Shown here piece after piece: positions 22,993 through 34,021 of a stretch of DNA of 64,000 nt. Position numbers and translations under genes: made by a program. Under the pieces are notes generated by a model, which was not told where the DNA came from, did not search any database, and saw only the letters and a program-made list of their open reading frames with translations. The first letter of the stretch is position 1; each line of letters opens with the position of its first letter. Origin of the DNA: Haloarcula rubripromontorii (GTDB lineage: Archaea; Halobacteriota; Halobacteria; Halobacteriales; Haloarculaceae); contig NZ_LIUF01000007.1 in the NCBI RefSeq assembly GCF_001280425.1, forward strand, positions 1-64,000. The letters are read 5' to 3'.

Positions 22993-24039
22993 CTAACAGG
23001 CGGTGTCTGCATCGATATCGAACTCGAACCGTGCACCGCCGTGTTCTGCTGCTGTGGCACGCACCGTCCAGCCGTGGGCTTCGGCGATTGTCCTGACGAT
23101 GTAGAGGCCGAAACCGGTCCCGTCAGCCGCCTGTGACGCGCCCGGTTCAAACACCCACTCCCGGTCGTCCGGGTCGATTCCCCGACCGTCATCCTCGACA
23201 GCGAAGCCGTCGGCCGTTGGGACGAGACGAACTGTGATGTCGGTAGTGCCAGCCTCGCGGTCCTCGCCAGATGCGCGCTCGCCGCGTTCAGGGCCGTGTG
23301 TGACGGCGTTGACGAAGATATTCTCGAACAGTCGGAGCAGCCGCTTCGGGTCAGCCTCGACCAGTATCGGCGGCGGCGGTTCCAGCACTGCACTGCCGGT
23401 TTCGACGTGGTTCCACGCCGTCGTCGCCACGTCGGCGATATTGACCGCCTGCTCCTCGGTTGCCAGCGCACCCTCTCTGGTCGCCGTCCGCATATCGTCG
23501 ATAATCGCTTCTAACCGTTCCAACCCGTCTCTGGCGGCGTCGATGCGCTCGGGCGACAGCTCCTTGGCGGCGAGTTCGAGGTGGCCGCTGGTGACGGCAA
23601 GCGGCGTCCGGAGGTCGTGTGCCAGCAGATCAGCGAACTCCGTGAGCCGCTCGTTCTGTCGCTGAAGGTGCCACTCCCGTTCGCGCCGGTCCGTGATGTC
23701 ACGTCCGACACCGCTGAACCCCTGCACTGTGCCGTCGTCCCCTGTAAGAAGCCGGCCGCTGAGCTCGAATGTCACTACACCTTCTGTCGTCTCTGCCCGC
23801 GCTTCGACGCTCGTCTGACCTGATTCAAACACTTCATCGATGGCTGCTTCAACGGCTGCCCGGTCGTCCGCGACGAAGAACTCGGTCGGCGCTGTGCCTG
23901 ACAGTTCGCTATCCGTCAGGTCGAACAGTTCGTTCAGCCGAGCGTTCCAGTACGCAAGTTTGCCGTCTGCGTCGTAGACGTAGAAGACGTCGTCGAGCGT
24001 CTCGACTGCGGCCGCCAGAACACGACACTGGTCTTCCAT
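22993..24039 (-). CDS. PAS-domain sensor histidine kinase
   Basis: 348 residues from ATG 24039 (MEDQCRVLAAAVETLDDVFYVYDADGKLAYWN). One PAS domain (about 8-125, with GFSGVGRDITDRREREWHLQ linker), H-box FADLLAHDLRTPLAVTSGHL (phosphorylated His about 153), then the HATPase domain with N-box ENIFVNAVTHG and G-boxes DDGRGIDP and TGFGLYIVR. No membrane segment, so it senses inside the cell. No response regulator is adjacent; haloarchaea often have orphan kinases of this type. Confidence 0.93.
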   Translation of the reverse strand: MEDQCRVLAAAVETLDDVFYVYDADGKLAYWNARLNELFDLTDSELSGTAPTEFFVADDRAAVEAAIDEVFESGQTSVEARAETTEGVVTFELSGRLLTGDDGTVQGFSGVGRDITDRREREWHLQRQNERLTEFADLLAHDLRTPLAVTSGHLELAAKELSPERIDAARDGLERLEAIIDDMRTATREGALATEEQAVNIADVATTAWNHVETGSAVLEPPPPILVEADPKRLLRLFENIFVNAVTHGPERGERASGEDREAGTTDITVRLVPTADGFAVEDDGRGIDPDDREWVFEPGASQAADGTGFGLYIVRTIAEAHGWTVRATAAEHGGARFEFDIDADTAC

Positions 24040-24154
24040 GCGAGACAAACGCACCCGAAGCACATAACTACTCAGTACAGATTTACACTATCGGAGCAGT
24101 GCCACCCGGTAGCGGAGTCGGCCCGTTACTGCCCGCCGGGTCCCAGCACAACGG

Positions 24155-26130
24155 TTAGTTCTCGCTCGTCGGCCGGTCGGCCCGGTGTTCGCTGATTATC
24201 TGGTCGACCATCTCCGCGTTCTGTTCCTTTCGGCGGTCGGCGGCGCGTTCCTCCCAGTCTTCGATTGCCGCCTCAATCTCGCTTTCGCGGGCGACGGCCA
24301 GTTCGTCTACTTCCTGCACGGTGACCATCTCCGCCGGCGCGACGGGAATCTCGTTGTCGAACAGCACCTGATCGGCGATGTCAGAGAGGTTCCCGTTCCG
24401 GAGCACGATTTTCGGGTCGATATCTGCCAGTTGCTGGGCCGTCGACCGGCCCGCGCCCGAGGCATCCCGAAACATGACGATGTCATCCTCAACGAGGCCA
24501 AAGCGCTCGTCGGCGTCAGCGATGGCGTCCTTGGTGAACTGCTCGACCACCTTGACCGGGGTCAGTCCTTCCTGCTTCTCCGACACGTCGGCGAAGTTCG
24601 AGTGGTCGAGCTTCCACAGCGCCTTCAGTCGGTCGAGCTTGTCGGCCAGCGTCTCCCGCTTTTCCTGTTCCTCCTCGACTTTCCGTTCGAGGGCTTCGTT
24701 GCGCCGCTGGAGCCGCGTCACCTCGCGGTCCTTCCTGACTTCCCGCCGGCCCTCGCTGCGGGCTTTCTCCAGCTGTTTGTCCTTCTCCGAGAGCTGGTCG
24801 TCCTTGCGCTGGATGGTCTCTTTGAGGTCGTCGACGTGTGACTCAAGGCGCTCGATGCGGGCGTTCAGCCGCTTGATCTCCTTTTCGTCGTCGGTGAGTT
24901 CCCGCGGTTCGTGCGCCGTGGCCTCCTCGTCGTCGCCGTCGTCGTCTTCGAGATCGCGCAGCACCGTCTCGACGCTCTCCTCGCCGGCGACGACGCGGTC
25001 GATGACCGGCCCCACGTCGTGCTGTGGCGGCACCTTGCCGGCGACGCGCTCGAACTGGTCGGCGTGGTGGTCGAAGGCATAGAGCGCGGCGGCCATCGCG
25101 TCCCGCTCGTGGTCGTTGTCGTAGGCCTCCTCGCGGGTCCGGTGTTTCTTCTCGTCGACCGGGAGGTCGGTGTCGGGTTCCCAGCCGGCGGCGCTGAACG
25201 AGCGCCGGAGCTTCTCGACGGTCTCGGGCATCGGCGTCACGTCGGCGGCGACGACGACCGGCCGGCCGCGCTCGATTATCCACTCCGTCGTCGCGGCGGT
25301 GTCGTCGGTCCGCGAGGAGTACACGTCCAGCACAGTGCCGTCGAGGGAGACGATGGCAACGGCCGTCGTCGTCCCGGGGTCGACGCCGACGATGACGTGG
25401 TCGCGGCGCTTCGCCAGGGGTTTGAACTCGATGCCGTCGCGCCGCTGGCGCTCGATTTCGACCCGGGTGTCGCCCGACCGCGCTCTCGACACGGGGATGT
25501 CCTGCGGTCGCGCCGACACCCGGAACACGGCGTTGGAGAAGCCGCCGTACTTCTCGGTCACGTCCCGCTCGTACTCCAGTCCGGCGGCGTCGAGTTCGGA
25601 CTCGATTTCCCGGGCGCGCTTCTTGACCGCCCCGTGGATGCGCCGGGTGTAGCGGTCCTCGGACCAGCCGCCCTTGCCCGTCGAGCGGCCCCGCGAGACC
25701 TTCACCTCGGTCGTGTCGGTGAAGGCGGACACCTCCTGGCCGACGTTGGCGGCGGCCAGTCGGGCGGCGGCCTCGGCCTCCTCCATCGGGTCCTTGCCGT
25801 AGGGGACGCCGTGGCGTTTGGCGACCCGCGAGAGCGGTTCCGGCCGCTCGTCGCCTGTCACCTGCACCAGTTTCGTCTCGTCGGGGAGCGAGCCCAGAAC
25901 GTGAATCAGGGCGTCCTTGTCCTCGGCGAGTTCGTACATGTTGTCCGTCGCGACGATGGCCGGCTCCTCGCTCTCGATACGCCGGCGGAGCTTCCGCCGC
26001 GAGACCACGTCTCGCTCGACTGATTCCCCGTCGAAGACCACCAGTGCGTACGACGGCGCGTCGCCGCGCACGTCGCCGCTCTGGATGTCGACACCGAAGA
26101 CGACCGCGTCGAGCGCTGCCGTGCGGTTCA
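24155..26130 (-). CDS. DUF460 protein, RuvC/YqgF-like RNase H fold with coiled coil
   Basis: 658 residues from GTG 26130 (VNRTAALDAVVFGVDIQSGDV). The family is archaeal COG2433. N-terminal region about 1-200 is an incomplete RNase H-like unit; the second unit has the motif VIVGVDPGTTTAVAIVSLDG with a catalytic-type Asp, VVVAADVTPMP and a conserved HERDAMAAALYAF end, as in RuvC/YqgF nucleases. A long charged coiled coil (about 400-520) follows, then a small C-terminal domain (FRDASGAGRSTAQQLADIDPKIVLRNGN). Predicted nucleic-acid-binding nuclease of unknown biological role. Confidence 0.85.
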
Positions 26131-26320
26131 CGGGCCATGGTAGGCGACGGTCGATTATAAATCCGTTCCGGGCTAGCAAGATGGGAGTGGTTTGGTTACG
26201 CTATGGCGACTTCGAACAGCCAGAAAGCCCCCGACCCAACATCTCTTACCGGGGCGCTCCCACAGCCCGCTATGAGTACACCTCATTGCGCCACGAGCGC
26301 CACTCCGGAGGGCGGTCAGG

Positions 26321-26881
26321 ATGCCCGCTGAACGCGAGAAGATGCTCGCGGGCGAGCGCTACGACCCCAGCGACCCCGAACTCGTCGCCGCCCGCGAGCG
26401 TGCCAACGAACTCACCCGGGAGTACAACGGGACCGACCCGGCCGACGACGACGCGAGACGGGCCCTCCTCGCGGACCTGTTTGGCTCGGTCGGTGCGGAC
26501 TGCCACGTCGAACCCCCGTTCCGGTGTGACTACGGCGAGCACATCCACGTCGGCGACGGCTTCTACGCGAACTTCGACTGCGTCGTGCTGGACGTCTGCC
26601 GGGTGAATATCGGCGACGACTGTCTGCTCGGACCGGGTGTCCACATCTACACTGCGACCCACCCGCTGGACCCGGAGGAACGGCGCAGCGGCGTCGAGTA
26701 CGGGAAGCCGGTGACTATCGGCGATAACGTCTGGATTGGCGGGCAGGCGGTCATCAATCCGGGCGTCACCATCGGCGATGACGCCGTTATCGGGTCCGGC
26801 GCGGTCGTCACCGACGACGTTCCCGCAGGCGTCGTCGTTCAGGGAAACCCTGCGTCGGTCGTGCGGGAGATCGAGGACTGA
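26321..26881 (+). CDS. Maltose/galactoside O-acetyltransferase-like hexapeptide protein
   Basis: 186 residues. N-terminal Mac domain [21 protein letters not shown], then left-handed beta-helix repeats: [61 protein letters not shown]. The catalytic His is in YTATHPLD and the ending [13 protein letters not shown] is standard. Transfers acetyl from acetyl-CoA to a sugar or related hydroxyl compound. Single gene, 190 bases after the divergent DUF460 gene. Sugar substrate cannot be told from sequence. Confidence 0.92.
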   Translation: MPAEREKMLAGERYDPSDPELVAARERANELTREYNGTDPADDDARRALLADLFGSVGADCHVEPPFRCDYGEHIHVGDGFYANFDCVVLDVCRVNIGDDCLLGPGVHIYTATHPLDPEERRSGVEYGKPVTIGDNVWIGGQAVINPGVTIGDDAVIGSGAVVTDDVPAGVVVQGNPASVVREIED

Positions 26882-26956
26882 CGGTCCGGCGTCCCAGTCA
26901 CGGCAAACAATCGCGCCCGTCGCGGGGTTCTTCGCTCCGGGGCACGTACTGACTGT

Positions 26957-27304
26957 ATGAACACCACAACCGAAAACAGCGTTCGAACGGTCGAAACACG
27001 GAGCGAACTCGACGACGTGGTGGCGACGGCCGACCGCGTACTGGCGATGGTCCGGACAAGCGGCTGTACAATCTGCAAGTCGATGGAGCCGATACTCGAC
27101 ATTGCCGCGAAGGCCACCGACGCCACGGTAGTCGTGTTCAATCCCAAACGCGACCTCGATGCCGTCGACGCGTTCGACGTCCGGAGCGTCCCGACGCTCC
27201 TGCTGTTTGCCGACGGCGAGCTTATCGACCGCCGTGCCGAGGGGTTCGTCCCGGCCGAGGAGCTTATTGAGTTCGTCGAGAGCGGGTCAGAATCGAGCAA
27301 CTGA
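26957..27304 (+). CDS. Thioredoxin-family protein with CTIC active site
   Basis: 115 residues. Thioredoxin fold with redox pair Cys37 and Cys40 (SGCTICKSMEP), cis-proline in VRSVPTLLLFADGEL. The active site CTIC differs from the standard CGPC, so reduction potential and partner are probably different. Cytoplasmic, no signal. Alone on its strand with 76 bases to the previous gene and 62 to the next. Confidence 0.9.
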   Translation: MNTTTENSVRTVETRSELDDVVATADRVLAMVRTSGCTICKSMEPILDIAAKATDATVVVFNPKRDLDAVDAFDVRSVPTLLLFADGELIDRRAEGFVPAEELIEFVESGSESSN

Positions 27305-27366
27305 ACTGAGTGGAACTGTCACACTGAGACAACACTTATACCTCCGCTTGTCGAAGCGCTCCGTTG

Positions 27367-28134
27367 ATGGCCCTCCAAATTGGCTCCGCCCTCGAAGAGG
27401 CGGGGTATCGGCTGTTCAGTCGTACCGGCGCGATACTGTTTGTGGCGTTTCTCGCCCTGATGAGTAGCTTTCAGGCACTGTTCAACACAATCCTGGCGAC
27501 GACTTACGCCAGAATGGGATACGGCGAGATTGCTGCAGCCCTGCCACTCACCCTCGACATCCCGCTTTCTGTTGCGGGTGCCGGTATCGCTATCGGCTCC
27601 GTGGTCTCACTGTATCTCACCATCGTGTCCTTCCGGACGTTCGCTGCCGGAGCGCGCGACAGTTTCCCCACGGGAGCGTTCACTCGGAACGTACCGCTAG
27701 CGATGGTGAACGTGTTCGTCGGCGGAATCGTCTACAGCCTGCTGGTGTTCGTCGGGTCGGTCCTGTTCCTCATCCCTGGCATCTTCGCCTACGTCGCGTT
27801 CATCTTCATGATGCCGTACGTCATCGTCGACGACCGGAACTTCGTCGCGGCGCTCAAAGAGAGCTATCGGCTCACCACGGGCAACCGGCTAGCGCTGTTC
27901 GGACTGCTGTTGATTGTCGGTACCGCCGCGGCGATCGTTGGCGGTGTCATCGGATTCGTCGGCGCGCTGGCGCTTCCGGGGCCGACTTCGCAGCTTCCGA
28001 CCGTCGTCATCCAACCACTGGCGTCGCTGTACGGTACCGCAGTTATCGCAGTCGCATTCGAGCAACTACGCGAGAGCGACGGGATGCCGCCGTCAGCCCC
28101 GAGCGAGGACGACACGACGACGACGGCGCTCTGA
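27367..28134 (+). CDS. Polytopic membrane protein (glycerophosphodiester-phosphodiesterase-type membrane domain family)
   Basis: 255 residues from ATG 27367 (MALQIGSALEEAGYRLFSRTG). About five to six hydrophobic helices; the core FLIPGIFAYVAFIFMMPYVIVDDRNFVAALKESYRLTTGNRLALFGLLLI resembles the DUF7847/GPDPase-membrane-domain group, which has PGIY/F and KESxxLTxGN motifs. C-terminal tail is acidic and Thr-rich. No enzyme domain. Role unknown; possibly membrane organisation. Confidence 0.8.
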   Translation: MALQIGSALEEAGYRLFSRTGAILFVAFLALMSSFQALFNTILATTYARMGYGEIAAALPLTLDIPLSVAGAGIAIGSVVSLYLTIVSFRTFAAGARDSFPTGAFTRNVPLAMVNVFVGGIVYSLLVFVGSVLFLIPGIFAYVAFIFMMPYVIVDDRNFVAALKESYRLTTGNRLALFGLLLIVGTAAAIVGGVIGFVGALALPGPTSQLPTVVIQPLASLYGTAVIAVAFEQLRESDGMPPSAPSEDDTTTTAL

Positions 28135-28229
28135 CTGGAACGGCTGGCCGCTGTCGTCTCCACTCAGGATTCCAGCGTCGATTTGTCGGACCGTGACTGT
28201 CTTGTCCGTTCAGTTTCCTATCGGGAGCA

Positions 28230-28748
28230 ATGCGACGGCATCGGGTCGGCACGAGTCTGTACGCCGGCGTGCTGTTTGTCGTCCTCGGAATGCTCGCGTG
28301 GGCGAGCGGGCAACCGTTTATTTTCCCGAGTCTCGGCCCTTCTGCGTTCATCCTCGCGTTTCAGCGGGACGGCGACCGGACAGGGCTGGTCAGCGTCGTC
28401 GCGAGCCATCTCATCGGTAGCGTTGCGGGGCTGGCCGCGTACAGCCTGCTCGCCGGCGGTGTCTCACTCGTCGCGGACCCGACCGCGTTCTCCGCGGCCG
28501 GGCTCCGCCTCGTCGCGAGTGCGACGCTCTCGATTGTCGTGACGAGCTGGGGGATGATTGCGACCGACACCGTCCACGCGCCGGCCTGTGCGACCACACT
28601 CATCGTCTCCTTGGGACTGCTCTCGACGCCGCTGCAGGTCGCAGTCATCGTCGCCGGTGTCGCCGTCCTCGTCGCGTTCCACGCGCTCGTGCTGTCAGCG
28701 TATCACCGAGCGACCGATGCGTCCCGGACAGGCCCGGTCGACGGCTGA
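28230..28748 (+). CDS. HPP-family integral membrane protein
   Basis: 172 residues, about four membrane helices. HPP-domain features: FIFPSLGPSAFILAFQRDG near the N-terminus and VHAPACATTLIVSLGLL in the third helix (HPP in most members, HAP here). The family is linked to nitrite transport in some bacteria and plastids, but function in haloarchaea is not established. The gene points toward, and is nearly back-to-tail with, the convergent uspA gene (14-base gap). Confidence 0.85.
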   Translation: MRRHRVGTSLYAGVLFVVLGMLAWASGQPFIFPSLGPSAFILAFQRDGDRTGLVSVVASHLIGSVAGLAAYSLLAGGVSLVADPTAFSAAGLRLVASATLSIVVTSWGMIATDTVHAPACATTLIVSLGLLSTPLQVAVIVAGVAVLVAFHALVLSAYHRATDASRTGPVDG

Positions 28749-28762
28749 TGCGGTCGCCGTGG

Positions 28763-29200
28763 TCACTCCTCAGACAACTGGACGGTCAGCACCGGCACCG
28801 GCGACTCCCGGACGACCGTCTCCGCGACGCTCCCGATGAGGTAGTGGTCCAGCCCGGTCCGACCGTGGGTCCCCATCACGACGAGGTCCGCCGGAATCTC
28901 CGTGACCGCGTCGACGATTTCGCTTTTCGGGACGCCCTCGCGCTGTGTGGTTTCGACCGACACGCCGTCAGGTAGCTCGGTGACGGTCGCCTCGATGGCC
29001 TCCGCGGCGCGCTCGCGCTCCGCGTCGAGCCACGCGTCGGCCGAGAGGCCGCTCGACGGGCTCTCGAACCGGTTGCGGGTGTCGACGACCGAGAGCACGT
29101 GGACCGTCGCGTCGAACCGGTCCGCAATCGTTCCGGCGTGGCGCGCCGCCGCACCGATGCCGTCGCTGCCGTCGGTCGGGAGCAGCACTGTGTCGTACAT
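28763..29200 (-). CDS. Universal stress protein (UspA family)
   Basis: 145 residues. Begins MYDTVLLPTDGSDGIGAAARHA and ends with the ATP-binding motif GTHGRTGLDHYLIGSVAETVVRESPVPVLTV (G-2x-G-9x-G-S type). Nucleotide-binding stress protein. It lies four bases downstream of the TauE-like exporter on the same strand, so is likely co-transcribed with it; pairs of UspA with transporters are common in haloarchaea. Confidence 0.94.
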   Translation of the reverse strand: MYDTVLLPTDGSDGIGAAARHAGTIADRFDATVHVLSVVDTRNRFESPSSGLSADAWLDAERERAAEAIEATVTELPDGVSVETTQREGVPKSEIVDAVTEIPADLVVMGTHGRTGLDHYLIGSVAETVVRESPVPVLTVQLSEE

Positions 29201-29204
29201 CGTC

Positions 29205-30299
29205 TCAGACGCCCCCTGTCGCCATCAGGAACAGCGCGGCGGCGATGACCGCGAACAGGCCGCCGACGAACTTCTTGATGGTCCCGGTGTCCAGCGCGGT
29301 CGAGACGTACGGTGCGATCTGGCCGCCGGTGACCGTCGCGGGCACGGTCCAGACGACCATGTTCCACGGCGTCGACGCGAGGTCGATGGAGTGAGCGCCC
29401 GGGACCAGCCCCCCGCCGAAGACGTGGACCAGCGAGGCCAGAACCGCTGTCAGTGCCACAACGATGTGGTTCGTGCCGATGGCGACCCGGACTGGGACAT
29501 CCGTTCGGAGCATCGAGATGATGCCCAGTTCGCCGACCCCGAAGCCGGCCAGCCCCTGGAAGACGCCACCGATGCTGTAGTTCGCGAAGCGTTCGAGGTA
29601 GCCGCCGCGCGTGTAGCCATAGTCGTTGCCGTCGCGGTCGACGCGCGTAACCGCCCCGTCGTCAGCCGTCTCGACGCCGGCCGGCCCAAGCTTGTTGGCG
29701 TCGTCGGGCAGGGTCTTGTCGCCGCCGTCGGCCGACACGTCGGGCTCGCTGTCGCCCGCCTCGCCCGGCTCTTCGTGGCCGAGGTCGGCCTTGAAAAGCA
29801 GGTACGAGGCCGCCAGCAGGGCGATACCGAGCAACGCGTGAAACAGCGGTTCGGGGATGACAAACGAGAGCAGCGCCCCGGCGACGACGAAGGGCACGCT
29901 CCCGAGGACGAGGCTCAGCGCGAGTCGTCGGTCGACGAGCCCGTACTGGATGAACGCCAGCGCCGAGCTGGAGAGGCCGAACGACTCGCTGATGAGGCCG
30001 ACCTTCACCAGCGTCTCCGGCGTGAGCGTCTCCCCGGCGAGCAGTGGGAAAATGAAGATGAGGAACGGGACGAACAGCGCCGACCCGCTGATGCCGACCG
30101 TGTTAACGATGGTGGCACCGGTGACGAAGGCGATACAGAGCCACCAGTACTCGAACCAGTAGCCGCTTCCCGCGTCCGCGGGCGTCGGCGCGGCGGTGTA
30201 CACGCCGACGACGAACAACAGCGGTGCCAGGAAGACGAAGACGTGCTGGTACTTGAGAAACCCCTTCTGGAGTCGACTAGACGGTGACGACGTTGTCAT
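29205..30299 (-). CDS. TauE/SafE-family sulfite/anion exporter
   Basis: 364 residues from ATG 30299 (MTTSSPSSRLQKGFLKYQHVF). About eight to nine helices in two half-repeats, each with the TauE-type glycine-rich turn: NTVGISGSALFVPFLIFIFPLLAG in the first and GVFQGLAGFGVGELGIISML in the second. An acidic soluble loop (about residues 178-245) separates the halves. Exports sulfite, sulfoacetate or similar anions in known members. The upstream region is AT-rich, with a TTAAATCCC element before the start. Confidence 0.9.
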   Translation of the reverse strand: MTTSSPSSRLQKGFLKYQHVFVFLAPLLFVVGVYTAAPTPADAGSGYWFEYWWLCIAFVTGATIVNTVGISGSALFVPFLIFIFPLLAGETLTPETLVKVGLISESFGLSSSALAFIQYGLVDRRLALSLVLGSVPFVVAGALLSFVIPEPLFHALLGIALLAASYLLFKADLGHEEPGEAGDSEPDVSADGGDKTLPDDANKLGPAGVETADDGAVTRVDRDGNDYGYTRGGYLERFANYSIGGVFQGLAGFGVGELGIISMLRTDVPVRVAIGTNHIVVALTAVLASLVHVFGGGLVPGAHSIDLASTPWNMVVWTVPATVTGGQIAPYVSTALDTGTIKKFVGGLFAVIAAALFLMATGGV

Positions 30300-30464
30300 T
30301 GACGCGTGAAGCCAGCATTGTGAACTATCGCTTAAATCCCTTGTTGTCTGTACTTGTTTCAAAAATCGTTGTAAAAACCGTCGAAGACGGCAAAAACGCA
30401 CGACCCCGTCGGCTCCCTAATATCCCTAATATTTATTTCACAGGCCGTGGTAACATCTAGCGTC

Positions 30465-30635
30465 ATGAGTTTTCCACAGGGACCGATGGAGTCGGGCGGC
30501 CGGTCGAGTTACGACGAAGACGCCAGCGACGCCGTAGACGGCGGACTCTTCGGAGCCCTGCACCGCTTCTCGAAGCGGTGGTCCCGCCGCTACGTCGAGA
30601 TGCGCGTCGACGCGCTCGGCAGTCGCCGGGACTGA
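30465..30635 (+). CDS. Small basic-tail hypothetical protein (56 aa)
   Basis: 56 residues from ATG 30465: an acidic first half (YDEDASDAVDGG) and an amphipathic arginine-rich second half (HRFSKRWSRRYVEMRVDALGSRRD). No cysteine and no membrane helix. An AT-rich promoter (CCCTAATATTTATTTCAC, about 30423-30440) stands 25-40 bases upstream, which supports expression. Family not recognised. It precedes the D-2-hydroxyacid dehydrogenase gene by 54 bases. Confidence 0.6.
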   Translation: MSFPQGPMESGGRSSYDEDASDAVDGGLFGALHRFSKRWSRRYVEMRVDALGSRRD

Positions 30636-31613
<978 letters not shown>

Positions 31614-31632
31614 GGGGCAGACGACGGGGCGC

Positions 31633-32268
31633 TCAGGTCCCGTCGACGAGCCGTTCGAGTTGCTCGGGCGGGACTGCACCGCGGGCGGCGTGGCCATCGT
31701 AGGCGAACGTCGGGACGCCGGTGATGCCCTGGCGCTGCGCCGCGGTGAATTTCTCCCGGACCGACGACCGGAGCGCGTCGTCCGCGAGCGCCGACCGGAT
31801 TTCGTCGCCGTCGACGCCCGCGTCTTCGGCCAGGTCGACCAGCAGGTCTTCGTCGCCGATATCCTGTCCGTCTTGCCACAGCGCCTCGAAGATGGCCACG
31901 TCGAAGGTCAGCCACGTCTCGTAGTCGTAGTGCTCTTTGACGTAGTAGGAGGCGATCTGGGCGGGCAGTGAGTCGATGTCGGTGGCGATGTCCAGATCCA
32001 TCTCGACGTCGTATTTCGCCTGCAGCCGGCGGACGCTCTCTTTGGCCTGCTCGTAGTAGTCCTCGTCTTTGCCGTCGTCGACGGAGTGGTCGATAGAGCC
32101 GTCGGGGTTGCGCTTCCCGCTCCGGAGGTCGAAGGGGTGCCAGTCGATCTCCAATTCCTCCTCGCGTGTCGACTGGTACTGCCTGAGCGATTCGCGTCCG
32201 AGATAACAGAACGGGCAGACGTAGTCCGAGAAGACCGTGATCCGCTCGTTCGACTGTGTCTCACTCAT
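31633..32268 (-). CDS. DsbA-family (FrnE-like) thiol oxidoreductase
   Basis: 211 residues from ATG 32268 (MSETQSNERITVFSDYVCPFCYLG). Active-site pair Cys18 and Cys21 in CPFC, a helical insertion, and the closing thioredoxin strand with cis-Pro in GITGVPTFAYDGHAARGAVPPEQLERLV. This matches the FrnE/2-hydroxychromene-isomerase-like branch. No signal peptide, therefore cytoplasmic. The longer frame to 32307 has no supporting sequence. Confidence 0.92.
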   Translation of the reverse strand: MSETQSNERITVFSDYVCPFCYLGRESLRQYQSTREEELEIDWHPFDLRSGKRNPDGSIDHSVDDGKDEDYYEQAKESVRRLQAKYDVEMDLDIATDIDSLPAQIASYYVKEHYDYETWLTFDVAIFEALWQDGQDIGDEDLLVDLAEDAGVDGDEIRSALADDALRSSVREKFTAAQRQGITGVPTFAYDGHAARGAVPPEQLERLVDGT

Positions 32269-32343
32269 ACGTCCGGGTATGCGTTGCTCGCGGTTAAACG
32301 CGGCCACCGTCTGTGTCGGGCCAGCGCACGACCGACTGACGGG

Positions 32344-33702
32344 CTACGCGCCGTCTTTGACGGCTTCGTGGACAGTCTCCACGCGGGAGACGAGGTCGTC
32401 GGCATCCGCTGCGAGCAGCGTCACGCGTCCGCCGACACCGACGCCCTCGCGGCCGATGACTGCGGCCGGTGTCCCGTCGCTGGTCTCGACAGCCCGGCCA
32501 GTGCCCCACGCGATAGCGTCGGCGGAAGCCCCGTCCGGTCGCTCCTCGGGATCGTACGAGGCAATCGCGCCGCCTAGCGACGCCAGCGCGTCCTCGACGG
32601 CGTCGGTCAGCCGACAGTCGATGGCGAACCGGAGCGACGGGTCGTGTTCACGGGCGGCCAGCAGGGCGCGAGCCACCGTTGTGGACGCGCCAAAGCGGAC
32701 GCCGCGGTTCGGCCGGACACCGTCCATCGTGCGGGTGATGCGGCCCTCGACGGCGGCGACCGCGTCGGGTGTCTCTGCGTAGGGGGTCGTGCCGGCGACG
32801 GTCATCCCTCGCTCGGGAACCAGCGCCGACACGTCCGCATCGACGAGCGCCGACACAACCCGCTCGACGGCCTCGCTCGTCGGATGGCGTGCGGCGTCGT
32901 CGCGCGTCCGGACGAGGTGATGGACCGCCCCCGGCCCCTCGCCCACGTCGACGTTGTACCGGACCGCACTCGCGAGCAGGTCGATGCCGCTCCCGACCGC
33001 CGCCGACAGGTCGTCGCCGTGGGCCAACTGTGTCGCGATGGCCGAGGAGAGCGTACAGCCAGAGCCGTGAGTGGCCTCGGTGTCGATGCGGTCGTGGCGG
33101 AACGTCGTCACCTCGTCTTCGGTCACGAGGGTGTCGACGACGGTGTCACCCGGGACGTGGCCGCCCTTCACGAGCGCGCTGTCGGCCCCCATCTCGACGA
33201 GGTCGCGGCCCGCCTGTTCCGCGGCCGCGGGGTCGTCGACATCGCGCCCGGTCAGGACGGCGGCCTCGTCGGCGTTCGGTGTGACGACCGTCGCTTCGGC
33301 GATGAGAGATTCGTAGGCGTCTTCGGCCTCGGCGGCCAGCAGCCGATCGCCCGAGGCTGCCACCATCACTGGGTCGACGACGAGGTTCGGCAGGACGGCG
33401 GCGTGGTCCGCGACCAGCTCGATGACCTCGCTCGTTGCGAGCATCCCCGTCTTGACCGCGGCCACGTCGAAGTCCTCGATGACCGCCTCGATCTGAGCCT
33501 CGATCTCCGCAATCGGGAGCAGATGCTGGCCCTGTACGCCCGTGGTGTTCTGTGCCGTCACACTCGTGATCGCGCTGGTCCCGAAGCCGCCACAGGCCTC
33601 GATAGTCTTGAGGTCGGCCTGGATGCCGGCCCCACCACCGGAGTCGCTGCCGGCGACGGTCAACACAACTGGCGGTGTCACTGGGCCGTCCGCTCGTGTC
33701 AT
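32344..33702 (-). CDS. thiD: Bifunctional HMP/HMP-P kinase and thiamine-phosphate synthase (ThiD-ThiN)
   Basis: 452 residues from ATG 33702. Residues 1-265 are Thi[22 protein letters not shown], the [11 protein letters not shown] loop, [15 protein letters not shown] and [14 protein letters not shown] (anion hole and catalytic Asp-type Cys region). Residues about 275-450 are Thi[39 protein letters not shown] and [25 protein letters not shown]. It phosphorylates hydroxymethylpyrimidine twice and joins it to the thiazole phosphate. The fusion is usual for archaea lacking ThiE. Confidence 0.95.
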   Translation of the reverse strand: MTRADGPVTPPVVLTVAGSDSGGGAGIQADLKTIEACGGFGTSAITSVTAQNTTGVQGQHLLPIAEIEAQIEAVIEDFDVAAVKTGMLATSEVIELVADHAAVLPNLVVDPVMVAASGDRLLAAEAEDAYESLIAEATVVTPNADEAAVLTGRDVDDPAAAEQAGRDLVEMGADSALVKGGHVPGDTVVDTLVTEDEVTTFRHDRIDTEATHGSGCTLSSAIATQLAHGDDLSAAVGSGIDLLASAVRYNVDVGEGPGAVHHLVRTRDDAARHPTSEAVERVVSALVDADVSALVPERGMTVAGTTPYAETPDAVAAVEGRITRTMDGVRPNRGVRFGASTTVARALLAAREHDPSLRFAIDCRLTDAVEDALASLGGAIASYDPEERPDGASADAIAWGTGRAVETSDGTPAAVIGREGVGVGGRVTLLAADADDLVSRVETVHEAVKDGA

Positions 33703-33850
33703 ATCGGATGCCTTTGCCGGCGGCCACATATCGGTGCTGGTCTCTCAGCTGGACTGTATTAGCGGGCAAATCCTAATATGCTAATAATACTTCATACCAC
33801 ATTCGAGAAACATTTATGTAGCGCTGTGTCGGATGTTCCCTTGTACCACA

Positions 33851-34015
33851 ATGGAACCAGCGTCGCGCGATACTACCGACTCCGACGAGCAGTACGGCAG
33901 CTTCACCACTGGCGGCGGCGACGTCGTCGTCTACGACACCGAGAACCCGACCGCGTGGCTTCAATCGAGCTATGCGGTACAGGTTGGCTGCGCGTCGGAA
34001 CGAAAGTCGGCCTGA
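33851..34015 (+). CDS. Small haloarchaeal protein (54 aa), DUF7331-like
   Basis: 54 residues from ATG 33851. Core YGSFTTGGGDVVVYDTENPTAWLQSSYAV is a conserved beta-rich string I associate with small haloarchaeal DUF7331 proteins. TATA-like AACATTTATG lies about 40 bases upstream. Ends seven bases before the stop of the convergent DMT transporter. Function unknown. Confidence 0.7.
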   Translation: MEPASRDTTDSDEQYGSFTTGGGDVVVYDTENPTAWLQSSYAVQVGCASERKSA

Positions 34016-34021
34016 CTTTTC

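Noticed and set aside
28902-30287. 461-residue plus-strand frame opposite uspA and tauE
   Set aside because: Shadow of well-supported genes with repetitive charged composition and no motif.
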